A DNA stretch of 12,391 bases, from assembly GCA_021805405.1 (NCBI GenBank), contig JAJZFK010000317.1:1-12391 (forward strand), written 5' to 3'. The notes below the pieces were generated by a model. That model saw only the letters and a list, made by a program, of their open reading frames with translations, was not told the DNA's origin and did not search any database. Both the position numbers and the translations under genes were made by a program. This DNA comes from a bacterium. Its GTDB lineage: Bacteria > Armatimonadota > Chthonomonadetes > Chthonomonadales > Chthonomonadaceae. This document shows, piece by piece, positions 1-6,926 of the stretch (positions within the stretch are counted from its first letter, which is position 1; each line of letters begins with the position of its first letter).

Positions 1-1
1 T

Positions 2-565
2 CTCACCTGCATGCAGTGCGAGCAGGCACCCTGCGAGCCAGTGTGTCCTGCAGCCGCTACCATGCACAGTGTTGAGGGTATCAACCAGATGGTCTACAAC
101 CGTTGTATTGGCACAAGGTACTGCTCAAACAACTGTCCTTACAAAGTTCGACGATTTAACTTCCTTAACTACAACAACCACTTTAGCCGCGATAGGTTTG
201 GACGGCCCATGACTACGTTGGAGATGGTTTACAATCCTGAGGTCACGGTGCGTAGCCGCGGCGTTATGGAAAAGTGCGAGTTTTGTATCCAGAGGATCAA
301 CAAAGCCCGACAGACTGCAAAAATTGAAAACCGGCCAATTGCAGATGGTGAAATCCGTACTGCATGCCAGCAGGTTTGCCCAGTTGAAGCCGTGGTGTTT
401 GGCAATATCAACGATCCAAATTCCAAGGTATCACAGCTTAAATCGCAGCCGCAAGACTATGGCCTCCTTGCCGATCTCAATACTCGGCCACGGCTAACTT
501 ATCTTGCGCGGGTCACCAACCCAAATCCGTCTTTAAGTGGCGGCACGGAGCAGCACAATGGATAA
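2..565 (+). CDS. actB: ACIII iron-sulfur subunit ActB, C-terminal part (truncated by window start)
   Basis: This is the ferredoxin-like C-terminal domain of the molybdopterin-oxidoreductase-like subunit B of Alternative Complex III, which relays electrons between the membrane quinol sites and the c-type haems. The reading frame is already open at base 2, with a cysteine codon (8-10) before the first ATG (11), so the gene begins upstream. Numbering from that Met, cluster-binding cysteines are seen in CMQCEQAPCEPVCP (start to residue 13), CIGTRYCSNNCP (32-43), CEFC (89-92) and CQQVCP (119-124). In the second motif a Thr (35) replaces one cysteine, which fits the single [3Fe-4S] cluster described for ActB beside three [4Fe-4S] clusters. 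VRRFNFLNYNN after the second motif is typical of the family. The stop overlaps the actC start by 8 bases. Identification is secure; the large N-terminal domain cannot be seen. Confidence 0.95.
   Translation, partial: LTCMQCEQAPCEPVCPAAATMHSVEGINQMVYNRCIGTRYCSNNCPYKVRRFNFLNYNNHFSRDRFGRPMTTLEMVYNPEVTVRSRGVMEKCEFCIQRINKARQTAKIENRPIADGEIRTACQQVCPVEAVVFGNINDPNSKVSQLKSQPQDYGLLADLNTRPRLTYLARVTNPNPSLSGGTEQHNG
547..550 (+). promoter_or_regulatory. Ribosome binding site deciding the actC start
   Basis: GGAG lies 7 bases before the ATG at 558. This supports ATG 558 over an in-frame GTG at 537, which would add seven residues and deepen the overlap with actB. Confidence 0.6.
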
Positions 566-2012
566 TTCCCTCCATACTTCGTCTAGCAGCGGGCCAGTAG
601 ATCCATCCGTTGCTGGGTTAATGGAAGGCGAGCAGACGTTTGAGTCGGTAACTGAGCATCTTGCCTCTATTGTGTTACGGCAGGACAAGCACAAGCTACC
701 TTGGTGGATCATGCTGGGTATCGGCTTTATATTGTATAACCTGTTGGGTCTGGCACTCACCAAGCTTCTGCTCTATGGTGTTGGAATATGGGGAATTAAC
801 CAGCCAGTAGGTTGGGGCTGGGCAATCATTAACTTCGTTTGGTGGATTGGTATCGGCCATGCCGGTACGTTGATTTCGGCGTTCCTGCTGCTGATGCGGC
901 AAAACTGGCGCGCGTCTATCAACCGGTTTGCCGAAGCAATGACCATCTTTGCTGTTGCCTGCGCCGGTATTTATCCTATCTTCCACACCGGGCGCCCATG
1001 GTGTGCGTACTGGCTGTTCCCATACCCAAACATCCTTGGAATGTGGCCGCAGTGGAGAAGCCCCCTGTTGTGGGACGTTTTCGCAGTATCCACATACGCT
1101 TCTGTTTCTATCCTGTTCTGGTTCGTCGGCTTGATACCCGATTTCGCCACGTTGCGCGACCGAAGCGAAAACATGGTGGTTAAGAAGACTTACGGGGTAC
1201 TCGCGTTAGGATGGCGCGGTGCATCCGAGCACTGGAACCGGTACGAAATCGCGTCGCTCATTTTGGCGGGTCTTTCCACACCGCTCGTACTATCAGTGCA
1301 CTCTATCATTAGTTTCGACTTCTCAATCGGAATCGTGCCAGGGTGGCATGCTACCATCTTCCCTCCGTACTTTGTTGCTGGTGCGCTGTATGCTGGGTTT
1401 GCAATGGTAATCATTCTTGCAGTTCCCCTTCGAAAGTGGTACCACCTGGAGGAATTTATCACTCAAAAGCATATGGACTGGTGTGCTAAGATGATGCTCA
1501 CCTCCGGCCTTATAGTAGTGTATGGCTATGCGATGGAGTGCTTCTATGGTTATCTTAGCGGCAACCATATTGAAATTCGCATGATGGAATTCCGTCAGTT
1601 TGGTCCTTATGGCGCTGCGTACTGGTTCCTCATTATTTGTAACGGTGTCATTCCGCAAGCACTGTGGATACCTAAGGTTCGTTACAGTAATGCAGCATTG
1701 TTCTTTATTTCCGTAGTCGTGAGCATTGGTATGTGGCTGGAGCGCTATGTAATCGTTGTGGTCAGCCTTACACGTGATTACCTGCCGTCCAGTTGGGGTT
1801 ACTTTAAACCCACTATATGGGACATATTGATGTATGTGGGTACGATAGGGCAGTTCATCTTCCTGTTCTTTATGTTTGTGAGGGTTATGCCAATGATCAA
1901 CATCTTTGAAATGCGTGAACTCGTTCACAAAAAGATGGGCCATGGCCATGGTACACACGATGAAGAAGGACATGACGGTCAGCTAGGTTTAGCAACGGAA
2001 GCCGCTGAGTAG
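558..2012 (+). CDS. actC: ACIII quinol-binding membrane subunit ActC (NrfD-like)
   Basis: ActC is one of two paralogous polytopic membrane subunits of Alternative Complex III, belonging to the NrfD/PsrC family, and is expected to form a quinol-oxidation site at the periplasmic side of the inner membrane. The 484-residue product has a soluble N-terminus of about 45 residues followed by many hydrophobic segments (about ten helices). Family signatures are visible: GIGHAGTLISA (98-108), HTGRPW (143-148) with PYPN (155-158), WRSPLLWD (166-173), SVHSIISFDF (246-255) and PGWHATIFPPYFVAGA (261-276). The C-terminus is unusually rich in His and acidic residues (about 456-474). ATG 558 is chosen because of the GGAG at 547-550; a GTG at 537 is possible but weaker. 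The start overlaps the actB stop, suggesting translational coupling. A 37-base gap with a good ribosome binding site separates it from actD. Confidence 0.96.
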   Translation: MDNSLHTSSSSGPVDPSVAGLMEGEQTFESVTEHLASIVLRQDKHKLPWWIMLGIGFILYNLLGLALTKLLLYGVGIWGINQPVGWGWAIINFVWWIGIGHAGTLISAFLLLMRQNWRASINRFAEAMTIFAVACAGIYPIFHTGRPWCAYWLFPYPNILGMWPQWRSPLLWDVFAVSTYASVSILFWFVGLIPDFATLRDRSENMVVKKTYGVLALGWRGASEHWNRYEIASLILAGLSTPLVLSVHSIISFDFSIGIVPGWHATIFPPYFVAGALYAGFAMVIILAVPLRKWYHLEEFITQKHMDWCAKMMLTSGLIVVYGYAMECFYGYLSGNHIEIRMMEFRQFGPYGAAYWFLIICNGVIPQALWIPKVRYSNAALFFISVVVSIGMWLERYVIVVVSLTRDYLPSSWGYFKPTIWDILMYVGTIGQFIFLFFMFVRVMPMINIFEMRELVHKKMGHGHGTHDEEGHDGQLGLATEAAE

Positions 2013-2033
2013 GCGTTACACCAACCATAGAAC

Positions 2034-2040
2034 AAGGTGA
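2034..2040 (+). promoter_or_regulatory. Ribosome binding site of actD
   Basis: AAGGTGA sits 9 bases before the ATG at 2050, within the 37-base actC-actD gap. That gap holds no convincing promoter or terminator. Confidence 0.55.
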
Positions 2041-2049
2041 CTGATACAT

Positions 2050-2580
2050 ATGAGTAATATTTATGGCCTGGTAGCGGAGTTCGATTCGCCGGACACCCTT
2101 CTTCGCGGAGCTGAGGCAGCTCGGGAAGCCGGTTATCGAAAGATGGAAGCCTATTCGCCGTTCCCGGTGCATGGTTTGAGCGAGGTTATGGGACATGATG
2201 ATCCACGCCTTCCGTGGGCTGTTTTTATCATGGGAGTGATCGGTTGTGCGACCGGCTTCGGTCTGGAAAGTTGGACTGCAGCGGTAAACTATCCGTTTAA
2301 TATTGGTGGCAAGCCGTACTTCAGCTGGCCAAACTTTATACCGGTAGCCTACGAGCTCACCATCCTATTCGCAGCTTTCACTGCGGGCCTATCGATGCTT
2401 ATCCTTAATGGGCTGCCACGGTACCATCACTCTATATTCAATACACCTCGGTTTGAACGTGCATCCTCTGATCTGTTCTTCCTGTGTATTGAAGCACGGG
2501 ATGGGAAATATGATGCCGAAGAGACAACCCAGTTTCTTGAGAATTTAGGGGCGCAGCTGGTCTCTGAGGTGGAGAAGTGA
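2050..2580 (+). CDS. actD: ACIII subunit ActD (DUF3341 membrane protein)
   Basis: ActD is the small two-helix membrane subunit of Alternative Complex III (DUF3341 family). It packs against the NrfD-like subunits and carries no cofactor. The 176-residue product matches the usual length. It begins with the family signature YGLVAEFDSPDTLLRGA (5-21), followed by GYRKMEAYSPFPVHGL (28-43), a first hydrophobic helix at about 56-73, NIGGKPYFSWPNFIPVAYEL (about 84-103) leading into a second helix at about 99-120, then LPRYHHSIFN (122-131) and a soluble C-terminal part, FERASSDLFFL and onward. The ATG at 2050 has AAGGTGA at 9-base spacing. The gene lies between actC and actE as in other ACIII operons, and its stop abuts or overlaps the actE start region. 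Confidence 0.95.
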   Translation: MSNIYGLVAEFDSPDTLLRGAEAAREAGYRKMEAYSPFPVHGLSEVMGHDDPRLPWAVFIMGVIGCATGFGLESWTAAVNYPFNIGGKPYFSWPNFIPVAYELTILFAAFTAGLSMLILNGLPRYHHSIFNTPRFERASSDLFFLCIEARDGKYDAEETTQFLENLGAQLVSEVEK

Positions 2581-2585
2581 GTTAC

Positions 2586-3308
2586 ATGCCGTCTAACAAT
2601 CATTTAATGAGAACGGTTCTAGCAGGAGCGACAGTGGTATGTTTGGCGCTTCTCGCTGGCTGCCATGAGGATATGTGGAACCAGCCTAAGGTGCGACCTT
2701 TTGATCAGTCATCGTTCTTTGGCAATGGATCGGCCGATCGAATGCCGGTGCCTCATACGGTTGACCAGTCGCACTTCTGGACAGATGAGGGGCGATATAC
2801 CGGGTATGTTGGTACTCGTATTGTAGACGGTAAGCTTATTCCAGGTAGGCTTGTTACGCGTTTTCCATTCAAGATTGGCATGGCCGATCTCCAACGTGGT
2901 CAGCAACGTTATGATATCTTCTGCAGCCCGTGCCACGGAGTTTTAGGCAACGGTAAGGGCATGATCGCGCTTCGTGGTTTATCGCTAAGGAAGCCACCAG
3001 CGTCGTATCTTACCAAGCGACTTCGTGACATGCCGATTGGTCACTTTTACGACGTGATGACTAACGGCTATGGAGTTATGTACTCCTACGCATCTCGTAT
3101 AACACCGGATGATAGGTGGCGGATTGTAGCTTACATTAGAGTGCTACAAAGAAGTGCCGATGCAAAGCCCGCGGATATTCCAGCTAACTCTGGTGATAAA
3201 AGCAATTTGCTGCAGCAGATGGGTGGAACAGCGGCTAGTACAACTCCTGCTCCCATTGGCGGGAGTGCCGCGGGCACCACGACACAGGAGAACTCTACGA
3301 ATGGATAG
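2586..3308 (+). CDS. actE: ACIII mono-haem cytochrome c lipoprotein ActE
   Basis: ActE is a membrane-anchored mono-haem cytochrome c of Alternative Complex III, likely the exit point for electrons toward the downstream oxidase. Numbering from ATG 2586, a short charged N-terminus and hydrophobic stretch end in the lipobox LLAGC with Cys26, so the mature protein should be a lipoprotein on the periplasmic face. The haem site is CSPCH (C113, C116, H117), followed by GNGKG, and Met165 in NGYGVMYSYASRI is the probable axial ligand. The C-terminus (from about 195) is a Ser/Thr/Ala/Gly-rich, probably disordered tail. Start choice is uncertain: a GTG at 2577 would overlap the actD TGA and add three residues, while an ATG at 2607 lacks a clear ribosome binding site. 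GGAG at 2571-2574 favours 2586. All three starts leave the lipobox intact. Confidence 0.93.
   Translation: MPSNNHLMRTVLAGATVVCLALLAGCHEDMWNQPKVRPFDQSSFFGNGSADRMPVPHTVDQSHFWTDEGRYTGYVGTRIVDGKLIPGRLVTRFPFKIGMADLQRGQQRYDIFCSPCHGVLGNGKGMIALRGLSLRKPPASYLTKRLRDMPIGHFYDVMTNGYGVMYSYASRITPDDRWRIVAYIRVLQRSADAKPADIPANSGDKSNLLQQMGGTAASTTPAPIGGSAAGTTTQENSTNG
3286..3290 (+). promoter_or_regulatory. Ribosome binding site deciding the actF start
   Basis: AGGAG lies 10 bases before ATG 3301. The frame is open far upstream (to 3154) inside actE, but this site and the family length place the start at 3301. Confidence 0.6.
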
Positions 3309-4527
3309 CGGTATGGTATTTCCAAAATTAATTAACCGAATTGGTGCAGTGGGGCCAATACTTGCTGTCATTGGGGTCGCATTCCTTGCCGTCGGCGCGT
3401 CTGCTGGCGTTTCTCAGTTCTATCACGCGTGGATAAATGGATGGATTTTCTGGATGAGCCTAAGCACCGGGTGTTTCGGGCTCATGCTGCTTAGTCTAAT
3501 GGTTCGTGCTCAGTGGTGCCGTCCGGTGTTCAGGATATTTGAGGCAGGTGCGTGGAACTTTCCACTCCTTGCTTTTCTATTTATCCCAATCATTGCGGCT
3601 GCTGCTACACACCACCTGTTCCCTTGGGCACATCCTGCGATGGTAGCAAGCGATCCAATACTACGATACCGTGCGCACTGGTTCAATACACCCTTCATCA
3701 CAGTACGTGTGTTCACCATATTTTTAACCTTCATGGTTTTCCTTTCGTGGCTTACGCGGCTTGGCAAAGTGCAGGATACTCATCCAGAGACAAGGCGTCG
3801 GCTTCAGGTGGCTACATCGCGCGCATCCCTGGCCGCTCCTGGGTTTCTCGTTATGGTACTCGCGATCACGATTGGCATAACGGACTGGGTGATGTCACTT
3901 GATCCCCACTGGTACTCGACTATCTATGGCTTTCTTTTCCTGATTGGTTCCGGGTTGGCGGCAATGACGTTCGCAGTGATACTCGTCACCCAGATGGCAA
4001 TTGACAAGGTACAGCCGTATGAGGAACTGGTTACAAAGCAGACGACGCGCGACTGGGGAAACCTGTTGCTCATGATGACTATGGTGTGGGCCTATTTCTC
4101 CATTTCGCAGTACCTGATTACTTGGTCGGGCAACCTTCCAGAAGAGGTATCGTTCTACATTGCAAGAAACGCAGGTACTTTTGCCTGGGTAACAAGCATG
4201 ATCGTCATTTGCCAGTTCTTCCTGCCATTTCTACTTCTGCTGTCCTCCAGGCTCAAGCGCCGACCGAACATGTTACGCAATGCGGCAATCCTGATTTTTA
4301 CCACCAGGATCGTGGAAGTGTCGTGGAACGTTATCCCAATGTTTCATAATTGGCGCGGTGCAGACTCGGGACTGATGGTACAGTTTCAGGGCTTGGTGTC
4401 GTACATCGGGGCATTTCTGCTTATTGGTGGAGTGTGGTTAGCACTATTCGTAAGAAACTTTAAGCGCGGTACTCTCGTTCCTGAGCTAGATCCGCAGTTG
4501 CTGGAGGTATTAGAACATGCACACTAG
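3301..4527 (+). CDS. actF: ACIII quinol-binding membrane subunit ActF (second NrfD-like subunit)
   Basis: ActF is the second polytopic, NrfD-like subunit of Alternative Complex III, a paralogue of ActC, and helps form the membrane core. From ATG 3301 the product has 408 residues and about ten hydrophobic segments. Recognisable stretches are AQWCRPVFRIFEAG (70-83), FPWAHP (107-112) with HWFNTPF (126-132), ITDWVMSLDPHWYSTIYG (193-210) and MMTMVWAYFSISQYLITWSG (258-277) followed by NLPEE, then the C-terminal helices. The DPHWYS and QYLITWSGN stretches are characteristic of this subunit rather than of ActC. The start overlaps the actE stop by 8 bases (ATGGATAG), in the same arrangement as actB-actC, and the stop overlaps the next gene by 11 bases. 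A longer in-frame reading from 3154 would lie entirely inside actE and has no signal supporting it. Confidence 0.95.
   Translation: MDSGMVFPKLINRIGAVGPILAVIGVAFLAVGASAGVSQFYHAWINGWIFWMSLSTGCFGLMLLSLMVRAQWCRPVFRIFEAGAWNFPLLAFLFIPIIAAAATHHLFPWAHPAMVASDPILRYRAHWFNTPFITVRVFTIFLTFMVFLSWLTRLGKVQDTHPETRRRLQVATSRASLAAPGFLVMVLAITIGITDWVMSLDPHWYSTIYGFLFLIGSGLAAMTFAVILVTQMAIDKVQPYEELVTKQTTRDWGNLLLMMTMVWAYFSISQYLITWSGNLPEEVSFYIARNAGTFAWVTSMIVICQFFLPFLLLLSSRLKRRPNMLRNAAILIFTTRIVEVSWNVIPMFHNWRGADSGLMVQFQGLVSYIGAFLLIGGVWLALFVRNFKRGTLVPELDPQLLEVLEHAH
4503..4507 (+). promoter_or_regulatory. Ribosome binding site inside the end of actF
   Basis: GGAGG lies 9 bases before ATG 4517 and within the last codons of actF, so translation of the 187-residue protein is probably coupled to actF. 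Confidence 0.6.
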
Positions 4528-5080
4528 CCATAATGGACCTGATCCGCTTCTAGATCCAAGCAAGGGCTACGAAACTCGTGATCTAGACCCAATAAAACTG
4601 CTTCCTATCCTGTTCTTTATGGCAGTGTTTATTTTTGCCGCATCCGTCATTGGATATGGCGTTTGGTACCTGGACCAAGGTGTCTCGCCCTACCACAAAG
4701 AGGCGCAGCTACCACGGCAGGTTTTCAGGCCGCTGCCAGCGTCACCGGTTGTTCAGGCGAACCCTACTATGGATATACGCCAGTTCCGTGACGAGGAGTA
4801 CCAACAGTCGCACACCTATTGGGTTGGCCCGGCACATCACCTGCACATACCAATCTCAAGGGCGATGGTTATCGTGGATCAGGAGGGTTTACCTACCCGA
4901 CAAGTTCCCGCAACGCCAGATCAGGACGGTCCAAACGAGCCGTCATTTATGTCGGGTCAGGTTTCGTCGACTAGCGCTACTCCTTCGACGAAGCACCCAG
5001 TTAATGGATTATCTGCCAACACCGGCCAGGTTCAAAACATGGTTGCAAGACCTGGGCAAGCGAGCAGCGGTAAAAGGTAG
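4517..5080 (+). CDS. Single-span membrane protein of the ACIII-oxidase operon, unnamed family
   Basis: I recognise this as a family member found between ACIII and Sco/oxidase genes, but I know no established function or symbol. The 187-residue product has a polar N-terminus (1-25), one transmembrane helix (about 26-51, LLPILFFMAVFIF onward), and then a probably periplasmic segment. The conserved part resembles the pattern Q..P..D...FR..E....Y.WV......IPI.RAM...GLP. Here it reads VVQANPTMDIRQFRDEE (78-94), YWVGPAHHLHIPISRAM (101-117) and EGLP (123-126). After about residue 130 a 55-residue tail rich in Ser, Thr, Pro, Gln and Gly looks disordered. There are no cysteines or haem motifs, so it is not itself a redox carrier. 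Its overlap with actF and place before the Sco genes suggest a role in assembly of ACIII or the oxidase, or in joining the two; that is inference. Confidence 0.85.
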   Translation: MHTSHNGPDPLLDPSKGYETRDLDPIKLLPILFFMAVFIFAASVIGYGVWYLDQGVSPYHKEAQLPRQVFRPLPASPVVQANPTMDIRQFRDEEYQQSHTYWVGPAHHLHIPISRAMVIVDQEGLPTRQVPATPDQDGPNEPSFMSGQVSSTSATPSTKHPVNGLSANTGQVQNMVARPGQASSGKR

Positions 5081-5087
5081 GCGTGTT

Positions 5088-5951
5088 ATGGAGGGGATCT
5101 TAAACTGTAAGCGTTGGCTAGTCTGCGCCCTGTCAATTGCAGAGTGCCTGATGTTGGCACCTGCCGCTCACGCTCAGATAAACCTGAACGAGGGATCGTA
5201 CATGACGCCGGCCGTGGATGCCCACTTTGATGATCGGTTGAACAAAGTGGTACCACCCAATCTGTCGTTTACCAATTCCACCGGAGACAAGGTGACCCTA
5301 GGTCATTACTTTTCTGCTCACGAACCGGTGGTATTTATGATGCCATCGTACAAATGCAAGTTGGACTGTGCCGCAGAAATGCACGGGCTAGCGCTAGCGG
5401 TATCTAATATGCAGCTGGTGTTAGGAAAAGATTTCCAGGTTGTTACGGTTAGCCTATCACCGCACGATACACCAGAGGAGGCGCGGAGCGCTGCGGCAAG
5501 AGCGTGGCAGGGTATACCTGTGAGCAGTAAGCTTCTAACTGGCTGGCACACATTAGTGGGCGACGAAAAGAACGTTGTTCTTCTGGCGGGTAACCTGGGG
5601 GTACATTTCGTGCAGGATGCTGCAAAACGGAATTTTAACAATCCCACCGGTGTTATCATAACAACAGGGAACGGTCGTATTTACCGGTACATTTACGGTA
5701 CTCAATTTATGTCAACATACCTGCAGTCTTCTATCAAGGCAGCCGCCGACGGTAAACGGGGTATTCCCACCGAGCAGATGATCACCTACTGTTATGGCTA
5801 CAAGAGCGCGACGGGGCGCATCGGGCGGTTGTTGCAGGACCTTATTGTCACCAGCGGGTGCCTTACTGCAGTGTTGGTCGCAGGATTTATTGGTCTGTCC
5901 CTTTTTAAGGAAGTCAGCGGACGCAAAAAGCCGCCAACGGTTACGGTTTAG
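5088..5951 (+). CDS. Sco1/SenC-like copper chaperone, first paralogue, Asn in place of copper His
   Basis: Sco proteins deliver copper to the CuA site of oxidase subunit II or reduce its cysteines. The 287-residue product has a signal-like N-terminus ending in APAAHAQ (cleavage near 29), a thioredoxin-like domain, and a C-terminal transmembrane helix at about 250-275. The CxxxC pair is present in YKCKLDC (C90, C94). The later conserved stretch reads FNNPTGVIITTGNGRIYRY, so residue 185 is Asn where the neighbouring paralogue and known Sco proteins have the third copper ligand, His. YCYGYKSATGRIG just before the C-terminal helix is a feature of the Sco type in these operons. The start is ATG 5088, 7 bases after the preceding stop, with AAAGGT upstream; the same frame stays open to 4635 but that stretch overlaps the previous gene. 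Family membership is sure; copper binding may be altered. Confidence 0.9.
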   Translation: MEGILNCKRWLVCALSIAECLMLAPAAHAQINLNEGSYMTPAVDAHFDDRLNKVVPPNLSFTNSTGDKVTLGHYFSAHEPVVFMMPSYKCKLDCAAEMHGLALAVSNMQLVLGKDFQVVTVSLSPHDTPEEARSAAARAWQGIPVSSKLLTGWHTLVGDEKNVVLLAGNLGVHFVQDAAKRNFNNPTGVIITTGNGRIYRYIYGTQFMSTYLQSSIKAAADGKRGIPTEQMITYCYGYKSATGRIGRLLQDLIVTSGCLTAVLVAGFIGLSLFKEVSGRKKPPTVTV

Positions 5952-5977
5952 CTGCGTGGGTGCTCAAGATGCGTTTT

Positions 5978-5995
5978 CGGTACGGATATGTACCG
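5978..5995 (+). other. Short inverted repeat between the two Sco genes
   Basis: CGGTAC and GTACCG form a 6-bp stem around a 6-base loop in the 63-base gap between the two Sco genes. It has no T-tract, so it is not a terminator. It could be a minor mRNA structure or chance. Confidence 0.3.
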
Positions 5996-6014
5996 GTGAA
6001 AGTTCAGGCAGAAC

Positions 6015-6908
6015 ATGGTGAGCTTGAGATTAAAAATCATAAGGGCGTTGTTGCTTATAACAGCGATAGGGGTAAGCAGTGGATGCCCGGTGCTGTGCAG
6101 GGCACAGGTATCGTTTAACAACCTCTCTGCTGCGCAAGTGGAGTCGCACATCGGATTTACACAGCTTGTTAACCACCACGTTCCACTCGACCTTACGTTC
6201 ACGCGTGCAACCGGTTCAACGGCCAAACTCTCACAGTTTATAAACGGCAGAGTTCCATCTATCGTTCTTATGCCGTTTTATAAGTGTAAAGCAGGGTGCA
6301 CCTTGGAGATGCATGCGCTAGTGAGTGATATTGATGCTATGCACCTGCGGCCGGGCAAAGATTACCAGATTCTAACGGTGTCGATCAATCCGAGCGAGAC
6401 ACCAATCCTGGCAGCACAGTTGAAATCATACTATACGGAACAGACCAAGGTTCCGGGTGTATCAAGCGCATGGCATTTCTTTACTGGGGATGAAACTAAC
6501 ATTGTAACCCTGGGGCATGCCATAGGATATCACTGGGTACAGGACCTGAAGAATCAGGCATTTAACCATCCTACCGGTATTGTAGTACTTACCCCAAGGG
6601 GCAGGATTTTTCGATATTTCTACGGAACGGATTACAATTCTAAAGACTTGCAGATCGCGTTAACAAAAGCGGGAGACAATAAGGTAGGTACCGTCGTTCA
6701 GCAGATACTCTCATTTTGCTGTACGTGGAACCCAGCCACGGGTCACTATGGGCTAGTGCTGCAGCGTCTTCTGTTTATAGCCTGTTCCGCTACAGTAGTA
6801 GTGATCGTGTTAGGCGTAACAGGCTTGCTATTTCTAGAGCGGCGTATTCGTCGGCTTCGAGGTCGGTCTGTAATCGATAACAACAGCGGTACACCTCATG
6901 CCGTCTAA
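6015..6908 (+). CDS. Sco1/SenC-like copper chaperone, second paralogue, full copper-site residues
   Basis: This 297-residue Sco-family protein is a close structural match of the preceding gene. An N-terminal hydrophobic signal (about 8-25) is followed by a thioredoxin-like domain with FYKCKAGC (C91, C95), and then His185 in AFNHPTGIVVLTPRGRIFRY, which together form the usual Cys-Cys-His copper site. CCTWNPATGHYG and a C-terminal hydrophobic helix (about 250-272) with a basic end follow. It is therefore the better candidate for copper delivery to CuA of the CoxB encoded 18 bases downstream. ATG 6015 is the first start after an in-frame TGA at 5997; the ribosome binding site is weak (AGG at 6006-6008), unlike most genes here. 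The protein may use the C-terminal helix, and possibly an uncleaved N-terminus, as membrane anchors. Confidence 0.92.
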   Translation: MVSLRLKIIRALLLITAIGVSSGCPVLCRAQVSFNNLSAAQVESHIGFTQLVNHHVPLDLTFTRATGSTAKLSQFINGRVPSIVLMPFYKCKAGCTLEMHALVSDIDAMHLRPGKDYQILTVSINPSETPILAAQLKSYYTEQTKVPGVSSAWHFFTGDETNIVTLGHAIGYHWVQDLKNQAFNHPTGIVVLTPRGRIFRYFYGTDYNSKDLQIALTKAGDNKVGTVVQQILSFCCTWNPATGHYGLVLQRLLFIACSATVVVIVLGVTGLLFLERRIRRLRGRSVIDNNSGTPHAV

Positions 6909-6926
6909 ACTGGGAGCTTTGGATCT

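Noticed and set aside
1323..1973. 216-codon open frame on the minus strand opposite actC
   Set aside because: actC is strongly conserved in sequence here. The antisense product has no recognisable domain, no ribosome binding site and unusual composition, so it is a shadow.
2013..2049. Possible internal promoter in the actC-actD gap
   Set aside because: Only a ribosome binding site is visible; 37 bases contain no convincing -35/-10 pair.
3154..3300. In-frame extension of actF upstream to 3154
   Set aside because: It overlaps actE in another frame and adds 49 residues without homology; ATG 3301 has a good ribosome binding site and gives the family length.
4635..5087. In-frame extension of the first Sco gene upstream to 4635 (151 codons without a stop)
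   Set aside because: It lies wholly within the 187-residue membrane protein gene in another frame, encodes an Arg-rich sequence with no family resemblance, and would bury the signal peptide that starts at 5088.
5969..6118. 49-codon frame starting in the gap between the Sco genes
   Set aside because: It overlaps the signal peptide of the second Sco in another frame and has no ribosome binding site.
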